In this document: positions 11,301 to 31,200 of the stretch, piece after piece | How the letters are laid out: each line of letters opens with the position of its first letter | Numbering within the stretch: the first letter of the stretch is position 1 | Assembly: GCA_036852015.1 (NCBI GenBank) | Contig: JAANDG010000023.1 | Location: 310,001-374,000, forward strand | DNA length: 64,000 bases | Direction of reading: 5' to 3' | Origin: Pelodera strongyloides | Taxonomy: Eukaryota > Nematoda > Chromadorea > Rhabditida > Rhabditidae | Translations under genes and position numbers: made by a program | The notes under the pieces: model-generated | The model's database searches: none | The model's input: the letters and a program-made list of their open reading frames with translations, nothing else | What the model was told of the DNA's origin: nothing

Positions 11301-13620
11301 CCGATCAGCTTATATAAGCCCGTCATTACAATAACAGCCACCGCATTCGATTATTTGGTGCTCCACATGGGCGAGTTTCGATGAGCAGTTTGACATACCG
11401 GATTGGCCTCATATTCCAGCTGTTCGATGAAGTCCAGCTCTCGAACAGACCAGTCGTTGCTGCTGTCGCATTTTAGGGGCACTCCGTTGAACTGTTTGAT
11501 CTGGCCGTCTTTCATTATTATTCCTTCATGCACGCATCCTGAAACATTTATTACTAATCTCTGATGACACGGTTGAGCGCGCGGAAGTAACTATAAGCTC
11601 GGCGATGTCACTTTACCGAGCATCGGTTCGTTCTTAAAGCTTTTGTGGATTGTATACTCACCGACAGCTTGATTCTCCCTCACGAACTTGTTGCCTCCAG
11701 TGAAGCGGTACGAGCAATTGAACACTTTGCTGGGCTCAGAGTCTTTCAGAAATAATGAGCCGAAAGGCACAATAGTTCCGTCAGTTTCGTTTTTACATCC
11801 TGAATACCAAGGATTTTATTTAACTACTTTATATAAAGACCAGCCAGTGGAACTTATTATGTACAAATAAGAAAGCTGAAGCGAAAGACATCAAGAGTAA
11901 TAGTGAAAGTTGAATACAATGAAGCATGCCTGCTGGTTTGATTTCCTTGCGTCCGCTTGTTTCGTCGCAATAGAAGGCACGTGATCCATCATCGGAATAA
12001 AACACTACTCCACCATGGAATTCTCTAGCATCAATGGTGCACGCTGAAATCGAACAAATATATGAGAGCAGGATATGTATTGCATTATTGGCAATCACAG
12101 TCGCCTGGGGCACTTTAAATTACAGACGAATTTCGTGAGCTTTCCTTCAAAATGGGTGGTTTTATATATAAAGAATACCTTCCACAACCAAGGTCCCGAC
12201 TTGGCACTTGTACGTCGTTCCGTCTATTTCCATGACTTCGTTGTGCTTTAGTGTGCCAGCTTTTGTCACACATTGTAGTTCTGTAAATTCAAAAAATTCA
12301 GTTGTGCCTTGATGAGGTTACGAAATGAGTGTTTGTGAAGTGTATGTTGAAGTGGATAAATATGCAGTTTATAAAAAGAACAAATCGTTTCTTTTACCTT
12401 CTTCTGAAACCTGTGCGAGTCCTTGGAATGTCGCATTGAACACACACATGTAGGCATTCTCCCCAACAATGGTCGGAGTGCGCTTGCTTGTTGGAATTTC
12501 CTCACCGGAGACTGTTAGACACGCTGCAAGAATGTACTTTGAGATGTCGAATATTTATGTTGTGCACATGCTAAAACTTTACTCATATGTGTTCATATGT
12601 GCTACATATTATTGAAGGAGCTTTAACATAGACTTTGCTCATTGTTTCTGCACGTGATCTGACTATGCAATCTAGCAACGTAGATCTGAAATACGAACAC
12701 TTGCTATGCAAACTTACATGTAAGTACTTTGACCATCGATGACGCTGTTCCCACGCAGGTGTATGTGAGTGCCTGTGTAGGATAGGGGTACGATGTGAGG
12801 GTTTCTGTCCAAACAGTTCCTGGTGGCTTCGGATTGGACGACAAGCTGTCGCAAGCAGCGGCTACAAAATGTTTCTCTCAATGAGTGCGACCCACGGTTT
12901 GACTAGTGTCATTGCAATTTTCATTAGGTGGCAATTGCCTTTGATGTGACACAACTTAAAAATACAAAGCAGATAAACTAAACCTTCAGTTAACAAAAAA
13001 AACCTACGTTTCAAACTCGTCAGTACCACCGAATTGTCCCTTCTAATGCATTCCCACACACGACCGTTGGCTTCAAACTTTGATGGAACTGTATAAGTCT
13101 TGTTCTCGTAGAGGCATTCTAAATGAAATGTGTATCTATCTCCATAGCAGGTAGAAATTACATATACGAGAGATTTATACAACTCTCTAACGACCTGCAT
13201 TTCATCATATTCAAACGACCTACCAGTAATTTCATAAACCATTTCATTGGCCGATTTTTGCGTACACTGATATCGGAAGAATTCCGCTTCGTACTTTTCT
13301 CCCGGATGGATGACTTGGTTCGGTTTAGTCGGATCGGGAACACAACCTAGAATATATGTTCTTGATATTCTAAGATGGTGATCGTATGTGGACAAGCAGC
13401 TTACCCACTATTGTTCCATGATAATTACTGGTCTCGGAATCTTACCCCCAGAAAATTACTTACCAATAGGCTTGATTCCTTTAACTCGACCATCCAGATA
13501 GCACTCAAGTTTGATGTAGTTTTCCACTTGTGTGTTGCCTGGTGTGCAGGTTTCCTTGTCGAAGCCCTCTGCGGCAGACAAGAATATAAGACAGAATATC
13601 GGTAGGTAGAGGTTGGTCAT
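8373..13620 (-). CDS. secreted modular Cys-rich protein with mucin-like repeat stalk and ShKT-like C terminus
   Basis: About 1,140 residues. Exons from the 5' end: 13464-13620, 13224-13346, 13008-13118, 12718-12861, 12398-12523, 12179-12280, 11930-12043, 11662-11799, 11399-11538, 9429-11241, 9204-9281, 8903-9065, 8701-8792, 8461-8547 and a last exon near 8373-8401. The start gives a signal peptide (MTNLYLPIFCLIFL). Exons 2-9 each carry roughly one module with paired Cys and a pattern C-x-G...F-x-Y-x-C, resembling the fibronectin-I-like modules of nematode MIG-18-type proteins. The large exon codes Thr-rich 53-residue repeats, likely O-glycosylated. Exons 12-14 carry CVDRIPHCSELAHVC and LCPNTCYSC, which look like the two halves of a ShKT domain. 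The donor of exon 7 is GC (GCATGC). The last exon is uncertain: joining in phase stops at 8373, but another frame stays open to a TAA near 8320. Probably extracellular, cuticle or mucus associated. Confidence 0.75.
9530..11090 (-). repeat. coding minisatellite, 159-bp unit, about 10 copies
   Basis: The unit is 159 bp (53 codons); the same 9-mer recurs at 9592, 9751 and 9910. Each unit reads roughly TTEKHVQPTEAS, then VFPTNRFHDD, then TTEKEVTRIQETTPANNQ. The middle seven or eight copies are nearly identical, while the outer copies are diverged, with small indels that keep the frame. This pattern suggests recent expansion by unequal exchange. The high Thr/Ser/Pro content suggests an O-glycosylated stalk. 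Confidence 0.95.
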
Positions 13621-13875
13621 TGCTCACCAAAAGTTGCTCACCGAAGTGCTCAGTATATACGAACACTGGATGTCCATCACACCGCTGAGCCTTCCTTTTA
13701 TACTCATGTAGTTCTGTTATTCGGGCATCATATTTGTTTGAACAACAGTTTTGTACCATTGTTACAACGGCTGTGCAAGCGGCGGAAAGGTCTTATCAGG
13801 ACGTAACCCCGTGCATTTTTACTAATTTAACCCCAGTATTTATTTAACGTAATTCAATGTTTATTTTAGAGAACG

Positions 13876-14376
13876 TCATTTAATCGACCACTGGCTCATG
13901 TTTTTGCGGTACACCTCTTGTTCGGTCATATGCTTCCATAGCGTAGTCAGGTTAAAAAATTCCCCCATGCATTGAGAATGCATGCCAGTGTACAATTCGA
14001 GATTCTTGCAAAACATTCGTCCAACTTCTTGTCTTAGCGGATTGAAACTGGACATTTTGTAGCCAACCCTAATTGTGGCCATTGTTGCCCTCATTTTGTC
14101 CCATATAGGACATTTGGTTGCGAGAAAGGGCGGGAATGAAGCGACTTCCTTCCGGATGAACATTATACTGCGGAGTCGGCACGAAATCCACTGAATACGG
14201 CAGTCAAACTGGCAAAGAAGGCCTCCAGACACGAATTTAGACCCACATACGTCACAGCTTGGGACACTTGTTACATTCCCATTCTTTGTTTTCCATCGAA
14301 TGACTGAATTGTTCTCTTGATACATGTAACATTTAAGCGTTAAGCGGTATATGGACATTCTGATTTCGATTAACAT
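13876..14376 (-). CDS. hypothetical protein, unrecognised 166-codon ORF
   Basis: An uninterrupted minus-strand frame encodes 166 residues, stopping just downstream of MSQWSIK. It has several Cys, including CDVCGSKF and LCQFDC, then a basic and Met-rich second half. There is no signal peptide and no domain I can name. A later Met (near 14358) is as plausible a start as the first. It could be one exon of a larger gene or a chance frame. It lies upstream of, and on the same strand as, the modular secreted protein, without any visible link. Confidence 0.35.
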   Translation of the reverse strand: MLIEIRMSIYRLTLKCYMYQENNSVIRWKTKNGNVTSVPSCDVCGSKFVSGGLLCQFDCRIQWISCRLRSIMFIRKEVASFPPFLATKCPIWDKMRATMATIRVGYKMSSFNPLRQEVGRMFCKNLELYTGMHSQCMGEFFNLTTLWKHMTEQEVYRKNMSQWSIK

Positions 14377-16143
14377 ATATTATTTCTACGTTCAATTGTT
14401 AGGTATGCTGGTTTTCTCTCTGCCTCTATATCCTTCTCCTTCTACTTCTCTCCCTTTCCATATTGTTTTGCTTGTGATGATTCTTGTCCGAGCAATGTTG
14501 TACGCGGTTTGCTCTCCGACCCTCCCCTTGGGACTTTAGGCAACCACCGTTGAGGACCTTTTCTCTTACGCAAGAAAAAAAAACAAATAACTGAAACAGT
14601 TGAATAGAGTTTTCACTAACGATAAATAACGAATTGCATCATGCACTCATTTTGCCCATTTCACAGCGTTGAGATCGTGGTGACAGACTTCATAAATACA
14701 TCGTGTACATGTATAGAGTCTGGTACTACATAAACACTTCCTCTTGTTTATTTCTTAATCACAGTACCACCTCCGACAGATCTAGTGATTCTTTGTTTTG
14801 TTTCCTAGTTCTTTTTTTACTGAAGTGACGAGGGTTTAACCACTGCTCTTCGTTGAGAGGCTCCCTTTTTGTTGTCGTCGAGAAAACTTCATTTGTCGCG
14901 CACTGATCGCTTAGGCTTGGGAGGAAACTTTCGGGTGTTACTTATAGGGTGAAGACCCGGTTTGTTTTCCGTGCCTCATGTAATTTTATTAGACGAATGG
15001 CATGCCTTGGCGTTTTTCTATTTAACAGAACCTATTTTTCAAGTATTTTACTAAACTCATTTCCTCATCCCGTGTCTGAAGCGTGCAAATTAGAGGTGCT
15101 AAAATGATATTTGTTGATTATACAATTTACTGTAGAGATAAGGATACTATGCAGAACGGAAGGCATGAAGCGGTTTTGCGTTGCGTGTCTCGTGCTCTAG
15201 TGTCCGGACGTAATTCCCTGAGGAGGATGTGGTTTGCCAGTCGGCGCCACCAAAAAGATATTTTCGGTCGACGAGCCGGATTCTCGAATCGATGCCGAGA
15301 TGGCCACACAACAATACTTGTCATCCAGCAATCTTTTAATTTATCACACAAGTACATAATCAACACAATCATCTACGTAAATGTATGCAGTGAACGACAG
15401 TGATTGATATGTATGTACTATGATGTTCACATTATAAGGGGGTTATTGCTTGCAACTTGCAACGACCCTTCCTTCACTTGCATTTCCTAGATTCAATTCT
15501 TCTAATTCGATGGTGGGAATTGTGTTGTTTTATGCTTAAATTTAGATATTGTAATATTCATCGGTTTTCATCATCTGTCACCAATGTTCTCTGTTTTTAT
15601 TGTTGCATACATACAAATATCTATTAAACCATGGTCGAATTGACAATAACCTGCAGTAATTATTACCCGCAAATAACTTAAGACAATGGTAGTTATTATT
15701 GAGTTGCAGGATTGCTGTTGAGCATCGGCCCAGTCGTTTCGTTCAATATCACAGTAAGGCATCCGCTCATCTCCGATGTTGCGATCGCATGTACGCGAAC
15801 GCAACGCAGTTAGTTAGCTGATATAAGGTGAGTGAATCGGAAAACGGAGGTAGAAAGAAATCATCTTCACTAACTAAAAAAAAATGGGAATTCCGTTTAT
15901 TCCTGTGCAATATTGTGTTACCTTCGACTCATCTCCAGTATACACGACTGTTCTGTTTCTTTCAATCTTTTTGAAACTACCACAATAACCTTTTCCCTTG
16001 ATAACTAAATCGAGAAAGGATCAGATTCAAATTTGTAAATAGTTCTCCTGATAAATACTTTATATACAAGGTAATACAAGTGTTTATCCTTTTTTCCGCT
16101 GTGCTTCAAAGCTAATTATTTTTTAAATGTTTACATAATTTAG
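14377..16143. other. intergenic region upstream of the cholinesterase-like gene
   Basis: No convincing exons. A 106-codon plus-strand frame at 15083-15403 has no recognisable domain and an overlapping antisense frame. The segment ends in a TTTAG acceptor directly before the ATG at 16144, which may be a trans-splice site. Confidence 0.45.
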
Positions 16144-23133
<6,990 letters not shown>

Positions 23134-25227
23134 ACCAACTATTGAGATTCAATTATGAAAACGCTGCTCAACTCGGTGTATGATTTTGCCATGTTGGTCC
23201 ACTGCTCATTCACTGCTTTTGTTGGCAATGAAACAAAATATATTCACATGGACAAAGAAATGATCATCGTTCACTATGTTTATACCCGTATCGTTACCAC
23301 TGCCTGATCAGAGCTCTAGTATGTTTTTTTGTTTCAGCTTAAATTTTTCCTTATACATATATTGTTTGGTCAAGACGATGCATGATTGGTAAAATTTCGC
23401 GACGGAAATTGTGTGAAAAATTTCGCAAAGAACATGTGAAAATAATGTCGATAATCCGGACCTATTTCTCCAACGAACCATTTTACAGTAGTCATTTTTG
23501 TGTCATTTTTGTTCATCATTATCCATAAGTGTCTGCCATGCGTTTTTTGATTCCTAAACCAACTGCCTGAAGTCTAGGAAATGATTTACTAATTTTAAGC
23601 TTTACGAGAGCTAATTTCTTACAATTAGCTAAGCGATCTCGTTCTCTTTTTATTAATTTTTTACTCCATGTCAGTCTTTCCCGTTCTGATATACCTGTTT
23701 TCGTGTTACGCACATGGAAAATTAATAGATTGTTGTGTGTTATATTCATCCTGTAGGTTGTTTGGTATAGTTTTCTGCATTTCCACAGATCGTCGGAAAG
23801 TAAATCTCCATAATTTTATGAGGTGCCGAGTATGTTTAGGTAGAATAAAGTTATGTTACAATAAGAGTAGGGTTATTTATACGCCACACTATCAGTTGTT
23901 TGCCAGTTAGATGCTCATCTTTGTTTTGTCAATTCTATGTACACCATTACAATAAAATAGCTAGTTTTTCGTTTTGCAATATAAAAGCCATGCGCCAACG
24001 AAAAGAAAGCCCAAAAACCACTTATATTTAATATCAAAGCTTTTATATTTTATCAATTTTTTTTTCATGTGTGTTGTTCACCTAGATCTAATAAACTTTT
24101 TTAATTAAATAACTTTTTTAATGTATGGTAAGTCATCATTGCAAAACAATTGAGTTTAGTTCATATACATGCACTGGGTTGTGTGTTGTTGCGTTTCTAT
24201 TTGGAACTCTCTTTTCATATGACCATAACCAAAGAAGCCAACAATGATTAAAGTTTAATACTGTGCATTTATGTATAAACCAAACAACCTAACAGAAGCG
24301 TGTTAGTATGGAAAGCCACTGACTGATATCATTACAGGAAAATTACAGTTATTAATGTCAAACGCATGCAACCTTAGCGAACCTGAAAAGAAATACATAT
24401 GCAAAGGTTAAGACTTTAAAAGAAATCGAAGTCGATGGTAAAGCAAACACAAAAATATGGCAAGAATAGTACCCATTGGAAGATAAAAAGCCGAACAAAA
24501 AAAAATTTAGAGAAATTTCTACATAAAAACAGAAGGAATGCAGCACGTTGTGTTGTTCTATTTCAATGGCAATTATGATGCACGGCACAATATAATGCAC
24601 TGATTTGCAAATTGCATATTATGGACTAGAAATCATACGAAGTGAGAAATGAGGAATGCGTATAGTAAATGGTATAGTAAATGCGGGGAGGGCAAATAAA
24701 GGTTTCGCTTTGCAACTTATTGGCATACAATCTACTTACTAAAGTATTGCAATTCAACCTTCCCAAAAGGTGCTTTAATTTCTTATGTAGGAAACAAGGT
24801 TTGCATCTCAATGAAGGTGACAGAACCTCTACCGGCACAACAAAACGAATGGTTAGGAAAGTAATGCTTGCAAAACATCTTTGCCGAATTGCAACTTTGA
24901 GGAGTTTATGGTTGAGCTAACAAAAAGGTCTTCACCATGCCCAGTGCCTATATAGTTTCGAAATTGGAGAGAGTCTTTATTCATTCGCCTACACTTAAAC
25001 GCGGAAAAAATCACAAAACAATTGACAGTAAATGACACGTATAATTACAATATGCAGGTGATATGGAGGAGTATTTAGGACAATGAGGAAACGAAGGGAG
25101 GATGATACTTTATGAGTTGACCAATAGCATCGGTGTTAGTGGTATTTACCAATTTTCCGCTGACACCATCTTGTTCATGGGTCGACCGTAGTTAATAGTG
25201 AATGCACGGAGACTTTGTCTGTTCTAT
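23134..25227. other. convergent intergenic region, 3' UTRs
   Basis: This separates the stop of the cholinesterase-like gene (plus) from that of the LIM-homeobox gene (minus). It contains several AATAAA-like sites, for example near 23954 and 24090 on the plus strand. No exon chain or RNA gene was found. Confidence 0.45.
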
Positions 25228-28200
25228 TCACTGCATCATTGGTCCCGATGTGAGGAAATATGTATTGTGCATATTATACAGTTTGTCGATCGGGTTGGAC
25301 GGCACATCCTGCTTTGTTTCAAGTCCGCTATCCATATCGCCAACTTCTGTATCCGTGTCAACATCTGGAAGGAATGTATGTAAACCCAGCGAAAAGAGCA
25401 CGAGTATGGCCTCAGGCCTTCAGGCCTCCGCAGATTCGTGCTAATTGTAAGGTGTGTCTCGGAACCGTAGCATACAATACAACAATAAAGTACCTTCATC
25501 ACTCTCGCTCTTTGGATCCTCCACGCTCTTGCCTTCGGAGTCAGCTGATCGACCTTTGTCCCCTTCTTTCCGTTGCAATTTCTTCATCTAAAAGCTTAAT
25601 GTAAAGTAAAACTTGGACATAGTTGATTACTTCAACAATATGTATAAACGCTCTTAGTCCTTCTACCTAACTTCCCATTCGCTGTAGCTTCAGTGCTCAC
25701 CTTTGCTCTTTGATTCTGGAACCACACTTGCACCACGCGGACGCTGAGACCTGTTTCCTTGGCGAGCTGTTCACGAACCTGAAATAAACTCACTTTTTTT
25801 TAGGATTAGTGGATATTTCTACTGTTGTTACTAACATAACCTGCTCAAATAGAGAAATTACACTATGTGTAGTGCAAACAACTGTACCTTTCTACATGGC
25901 TTGGAGCTTTTCTCGAATGCTGCTTTGAATTGTTTCCGTTGTTGGGCATTCAATATAGTGCGTGGTCGTTTCGGTGTTTTTCTGTTAGATTCACTTTGTT
26001 CGTAGTCGAATAGATCTGCAGTATGATGAAATAAAACAGAAAGTCTACGATCACATGAATATTGTGGATTGGAGAAATTTATGTTAACATCAAAAGTTGT
26101 CAACTGAACAAATAATGGAACCGAAAAAGCATACAGCTACTCATGCTGGGAGCACCTACGTGATTGCATGTGAGCTTGACAGATAGCTTGGTAATCATGA
26201 ATACACACAATGTCCCCTTCGTACATGCAATATTCGTCGCCCTGAAAGGTAAATAATGGTTATTCTCAAAATGAAATTCACAATTTGGTAACAAACACAT
26301 ACTAGATTACACTAACACATACCTTCTTAAAAGGAATCCCACAATAGAGGCAAGAGAAACAGTGAGAGTGGTAAGTGGCACTTAGACATCGAAAAACCAT
26401 ATCATTCGTATGCAATGGCTGATGGCAACGACCACACTTGCGACCGAACAACCTGAATGGATTATCATTAATGTCAAGACACTAAGTCGTCCAGAATACG
26501 TTCTTCCAACGTTTTACGGAAACAGGTGTGTGCGCATGTTTATAGTCTAATTTAATAATGAATGAGCATAATCTTGAGCCATATGAAAACTTCACTTTAT
26601 ACGGTTTATAACGATAGTAGACGCGAGCAAAAGTCGGACCAAAAACCGACGTCTCGAATGAGTCTCTATGAATGCGTGCAAAGTGAATTGAAGCCAAATT
26701 AGACATTCGTTTACCAAACAACGGGGCAAAATTAAATTCGGGCGCCCACTAATGACCTTCCAATTTGTTTTCGATTCATTTTCTGCAAATTGCTTCCCAT
26801 AGACATTTATATTAGTTCTATCCATGGTGCACTCAATTGAAGAGAATTCTATCTTTGTTATTCCAAACTTGTCTACATGACATCGCTTCCATTTTTTTTG
26901 CCGTTTACCCTCCGAACGCTGTCTAATTGTAACCATGTTCTCTCAATCAGTCAACAATCTGTAACGCTCATCTGGTTATGAGGTTGTCAATCCTCAATAA
27001 CCGAATGTGAAGGGCATCTTAGGCGGCTTCTTTGCGTAACAATACCCCACTTATACGCACCCTGCCATGCACTTGCACCCGATCCCGGGTCAAGACTAGT
27101 GATCTATTACTGACTGGGATGCATACTGTAACAAACACTTAAATGGATCAGACGGGATTTCCGGCATATACCCATATATTAATAAGCTAATACTTCAGTA
27201 AATCCTTGGTGTCATAAGTACGAGCAAATTATTTCTACGTGTATGAGTTGTCCCTGAAAAAATTAATGCCCATGCTCGTTTTGTACAAGTTGATGTGCCC
27301 CTCACCATCAGATTATTCCTTGCAGATTATTCCTTTAGGGATCCCTAAAGGAAGCGCTCGCATATCAGCGTCTCAATTACTAGCAGGTGGTTGTCCTATA
27401 TTGTACATAGTAAGGCTATCACTTGTCACATTTTGCCGTGAAATGCAGCCGGCTGAAGATGTTTGCCGAGCCCCACTTGGATAGCGCAATTAAAATCCCT
27501 TATTGCCAGAGGGAAGACGCCGGCGCCCGGGATTTCAAGAGCAAACATGAATACGGTAAACGAGTACTCAAAATAGGAAAACGGCCAATTCTCTGCATGG
27601 CATCATTTTAAATTGAGTAAATGTTTTTATCATTATGGTAATATGATGTTCATGATTCGTCATAGCCTTCGGAGTAGAAACGGCAGATCAAAATGTTATT
27701 ATTACCGAAGATGATAGGATAACCAGTTCCCCTCTTGTTATTTCCTATATTAAATTCTGGGAATGCTATAAGAAGTACCGGCATGCATGAAGCCCTAGTC
27801 TGCTATAGTCGTCGGTCAATGCAATTAACCATAATATTTCATTGCATTTAATAGCCATCAAGGAGATATGATAGTCTATAATCCAGCAATCTTCCGCCGC
27901 CAGTTCTAAACAGGGGCTTCTTGAGAATATTTTCACGAGAAACTCGCGACTATATACAAATTACTTCTGGAGAGCGTTTTCGTTCTTGGAAATGTAAATG
28001 TAAAGGACACTGACGCCCTTTATATCGGTTGTGCGGCAACATCGGCCCTTTCGACAAAGGGCATGACAGTGAATTTTTGTGAGTCCATAAATAACGTGTC
28101 AGTTGTATTGGACAGCGCTGATCAATAGTTGAACGTGACACAGTCTTTATTGACGATATTTGGCTGAACCCCCGAGAACGATAGGCCACATCCATTACAA

Positions 28201-31200
28201 TAAATAAGAAGGAGCAATAAGAAGGAAAAGCCCCTAAGAATTGACACCCTTCCGTTTTCTGTTTTCCAGCGTGTTTTATCTAACAGTTATATGTGACAAG
28301 AGGGGAACAGGCAGCTGGCTTGTATTGCGCGAACCACGCGCGCACACTCGCTCCACACATATACGGTAGGTCAGATGTGACGTAATCGGCTGCCACATAT
28401 ATGGACACATATCAACCGATTGCCATTTGGCATGACACTTGGAATGTCACTCATTAATACAAGGAAAGTGAGAACTGAGCTGTCAAATAAGATAACTGAT
28501 AGGTGTGAGACAAACGTGAATAGTGAATAACTGTGAAGATGATCTAACTTTAGCTGCTTGACCAAAGCGACGAATAATTGCTAATATACATTGCACGTAC
28601 TCATTTTATATGAAAATCGAAGACAATGTGCATTTTAGTTAACACCCCATATTAAACTTAAGATTTCTTTATGTAAGAGCAAGGCAAAGATCTTGTTAGG
28701 AGGAATTTTTTTGCTTCACTTCTGTCACACTACCAGTTTCCAACCTTCTTCTATTCTCTCCGCGTGTACCCGCATTGCATAGCCACATACCGTAAGATCG
28801 AAACGGCCCCATTGTTTTAGAAATGGTCACATACAGCGGTCGTATTCATAGCCATTCTAGTCAAAATATGACTCTGACTCCGCTTTGAATTCAAAAACAA
28901 AACAATCGCACACTGAGCTGGGAAATAATAATAAAACAACGTGATTTGAGTACTGTATATGATTATGCTGTGCAAAGTGAATCTACAATTTGTACCTGGC
29001 GTGCTATGATTAGAAATAAAGTATCCCCCGCCATATTGTGTTCGTAAGGCAAAAAGCTATCTCATCTACCGTATCCCACACTAGACTAAGGATTCCCAAG
29101 AAGCCACTCAATAAACCTGAATAACATTTTCCCCAACAATTATTGATAATCAAAACATTGGATATTACTCATGATGTTTTGGATCAGAACAAAACACACA
29201 TATCCTACCATGCTAACACATGATTGTGCAGGTCGACAATTATATGGTTATATTTGAAAGAATCAATCAATCCGCAACAATCTTCCCGAGTTGACCCCTT
29301 TAGAAATTAGTTGTAAACACTCTATTTTGTTATTTCTCCGCATATTCTGGGGATGGTTAAGAGGGCACGACCTAAAGGACTGGGTGTCTTCCGAAAGCGC
29401 GTTCCAGAACACCTCAAGTAGCGAAGTTGGCACGCCATGCCCGCTACACTCCATTAGACTAACAATGACACAACTTGGCTAATTCAGAAGAGCGGCTGGC
29501 TGGGAGCGCGAGACAGCTGATTTCAAAAAAAGTTTAAATAATTGTGAAGTAATAAATATATTAGGGGTTGCGGCATAGTTGAAGAGGATAACTCACATTA
29601 TATGATCTTCCCGGCAGTAGACTTGCCCGTCCTTTGCATAGCAAGTGGCATTTGAGGACAACGGCCGATGACAGGAAAAACATCGGAGACATGCCTCGTG
29701 CCACGATTCATCCATGACCTATAAATGGCAAGATGCTTTTGGAAATAAAGTAAAAAATGCTTTGAATGGCAAAAGCGGTCGAATTTCTGCATACATCCAT
29801 ATATCCTACAAATAGACACCTACTAGAAAACCTACTATGAGATGCTCAAATATCATGATGGTTTTTTTACATATATCCCTGTGTAAGTCCAGCGTTGTAC
29901 GAAATAAAAAGAAGAATGCTTGATGACTTGGCTACTACACTGCTCACTGCCTCATTGTCAGTATATTCTTGGACATCCATATTGTTTGAGATTAACGCGT
30001 CTTATTTGTATTTATTAACGGTAAACTGGATAATATGAGGATGATCCCAATTTAATAGACGGATTGCTCATAGTCTCTATCATGATGCGGCAGAAACGAA
30101 GTCTAAATATGTTTAAGAACTAAAAAAACTTCCCAACGCTTGGTGTCAAGATCATGGTGCACCCTTGAATTGTCTATCGGAACATGTATGACTAACATAT
30201 AAATGGCCTTAACGATATCTCACAGACTAAGGAAAGTCTCATATAGGATTGGGCAATAACTGATGACTTTGTGCCCAACCTGAGGGCTTTTATTTCATCA
30301 GATAATGATAAAAACACAGAAAAATTGCGAATACCTGGGATGTTTTCCAGAAAAAAAGCCTAGTTCCTTTTCCGGCTTCACATCTGTCTTTACTGCCCAG
30401 TGGCGCCAGTTTTTGTTTGGAATAGAAGTGAATCTGTCGAAAGGTGACATCACCCTTTGTTTGAGCTTTTGAATTGCTTAGCCGTCAAAGAACGAGTGAC
30501 GCGGTTCTTGTGAACTACTTTGTATTAACTTTCACTTGCTGATACACTTTTCAGAGATAATCACGCGCTATGCGGTGCAGGTATGGAGGAGATTCACTTG
30601 CCACAAAAAGCAAATGAGACAGTCATGAGTGAGACTTTAGCATAACGCCATCGTCAAACTCATAACCATCATCCGCAATGATCTTCCTAGTGGACCACGG
30701 AACGTAAGACCAAGAAAGTCTTGCTCTTTCACTTTTCGTCCGAGAACAATCACGGGAGGTCTTATCACATGAAGCTGTTGAAACTCTGATAAGCGCATTT
30801 GTCTATCACGTGTTGAAGACATCAAAGGCCTGCATTTTCAGATCTGTATCGGAGACGGCTACTGACAATAAGGCCTATCAGCAACACCAAGCAGCGTTTT
30901 TCTTCGCTAGGAAGGAATGTTCTATTTAAATCGTGGTGGCTGATCTATGACAAATTAGCAGACGAATTCCTGTATGTGAACAGGAATAGACTATAAACGA
31001 ATTTTACTTCAAAAGGGTGTGGCGTGACTTATCATGAAATGCCACGTTGAACGGCTAGAGTGTCTTTTAAAACAATATGTGCTGGTCTCACTGTTCTACT
31101 GTACGATGAAAATCCGAGACACTTGGTGGGCTTTTTCCTTTCGCGCTTGTGCAATCTTTACTTTTCTATCAATGAATAAGGGGGTTTAGCATCATATACG

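Noticed and set aside
13505..13759. 84-codon minus-strand frame at the 5' end of the modular protein gene
   Set aside because: It is in a different frame from the signal exon at 13464-13620, whose frame joins correctly to the Cys modules.
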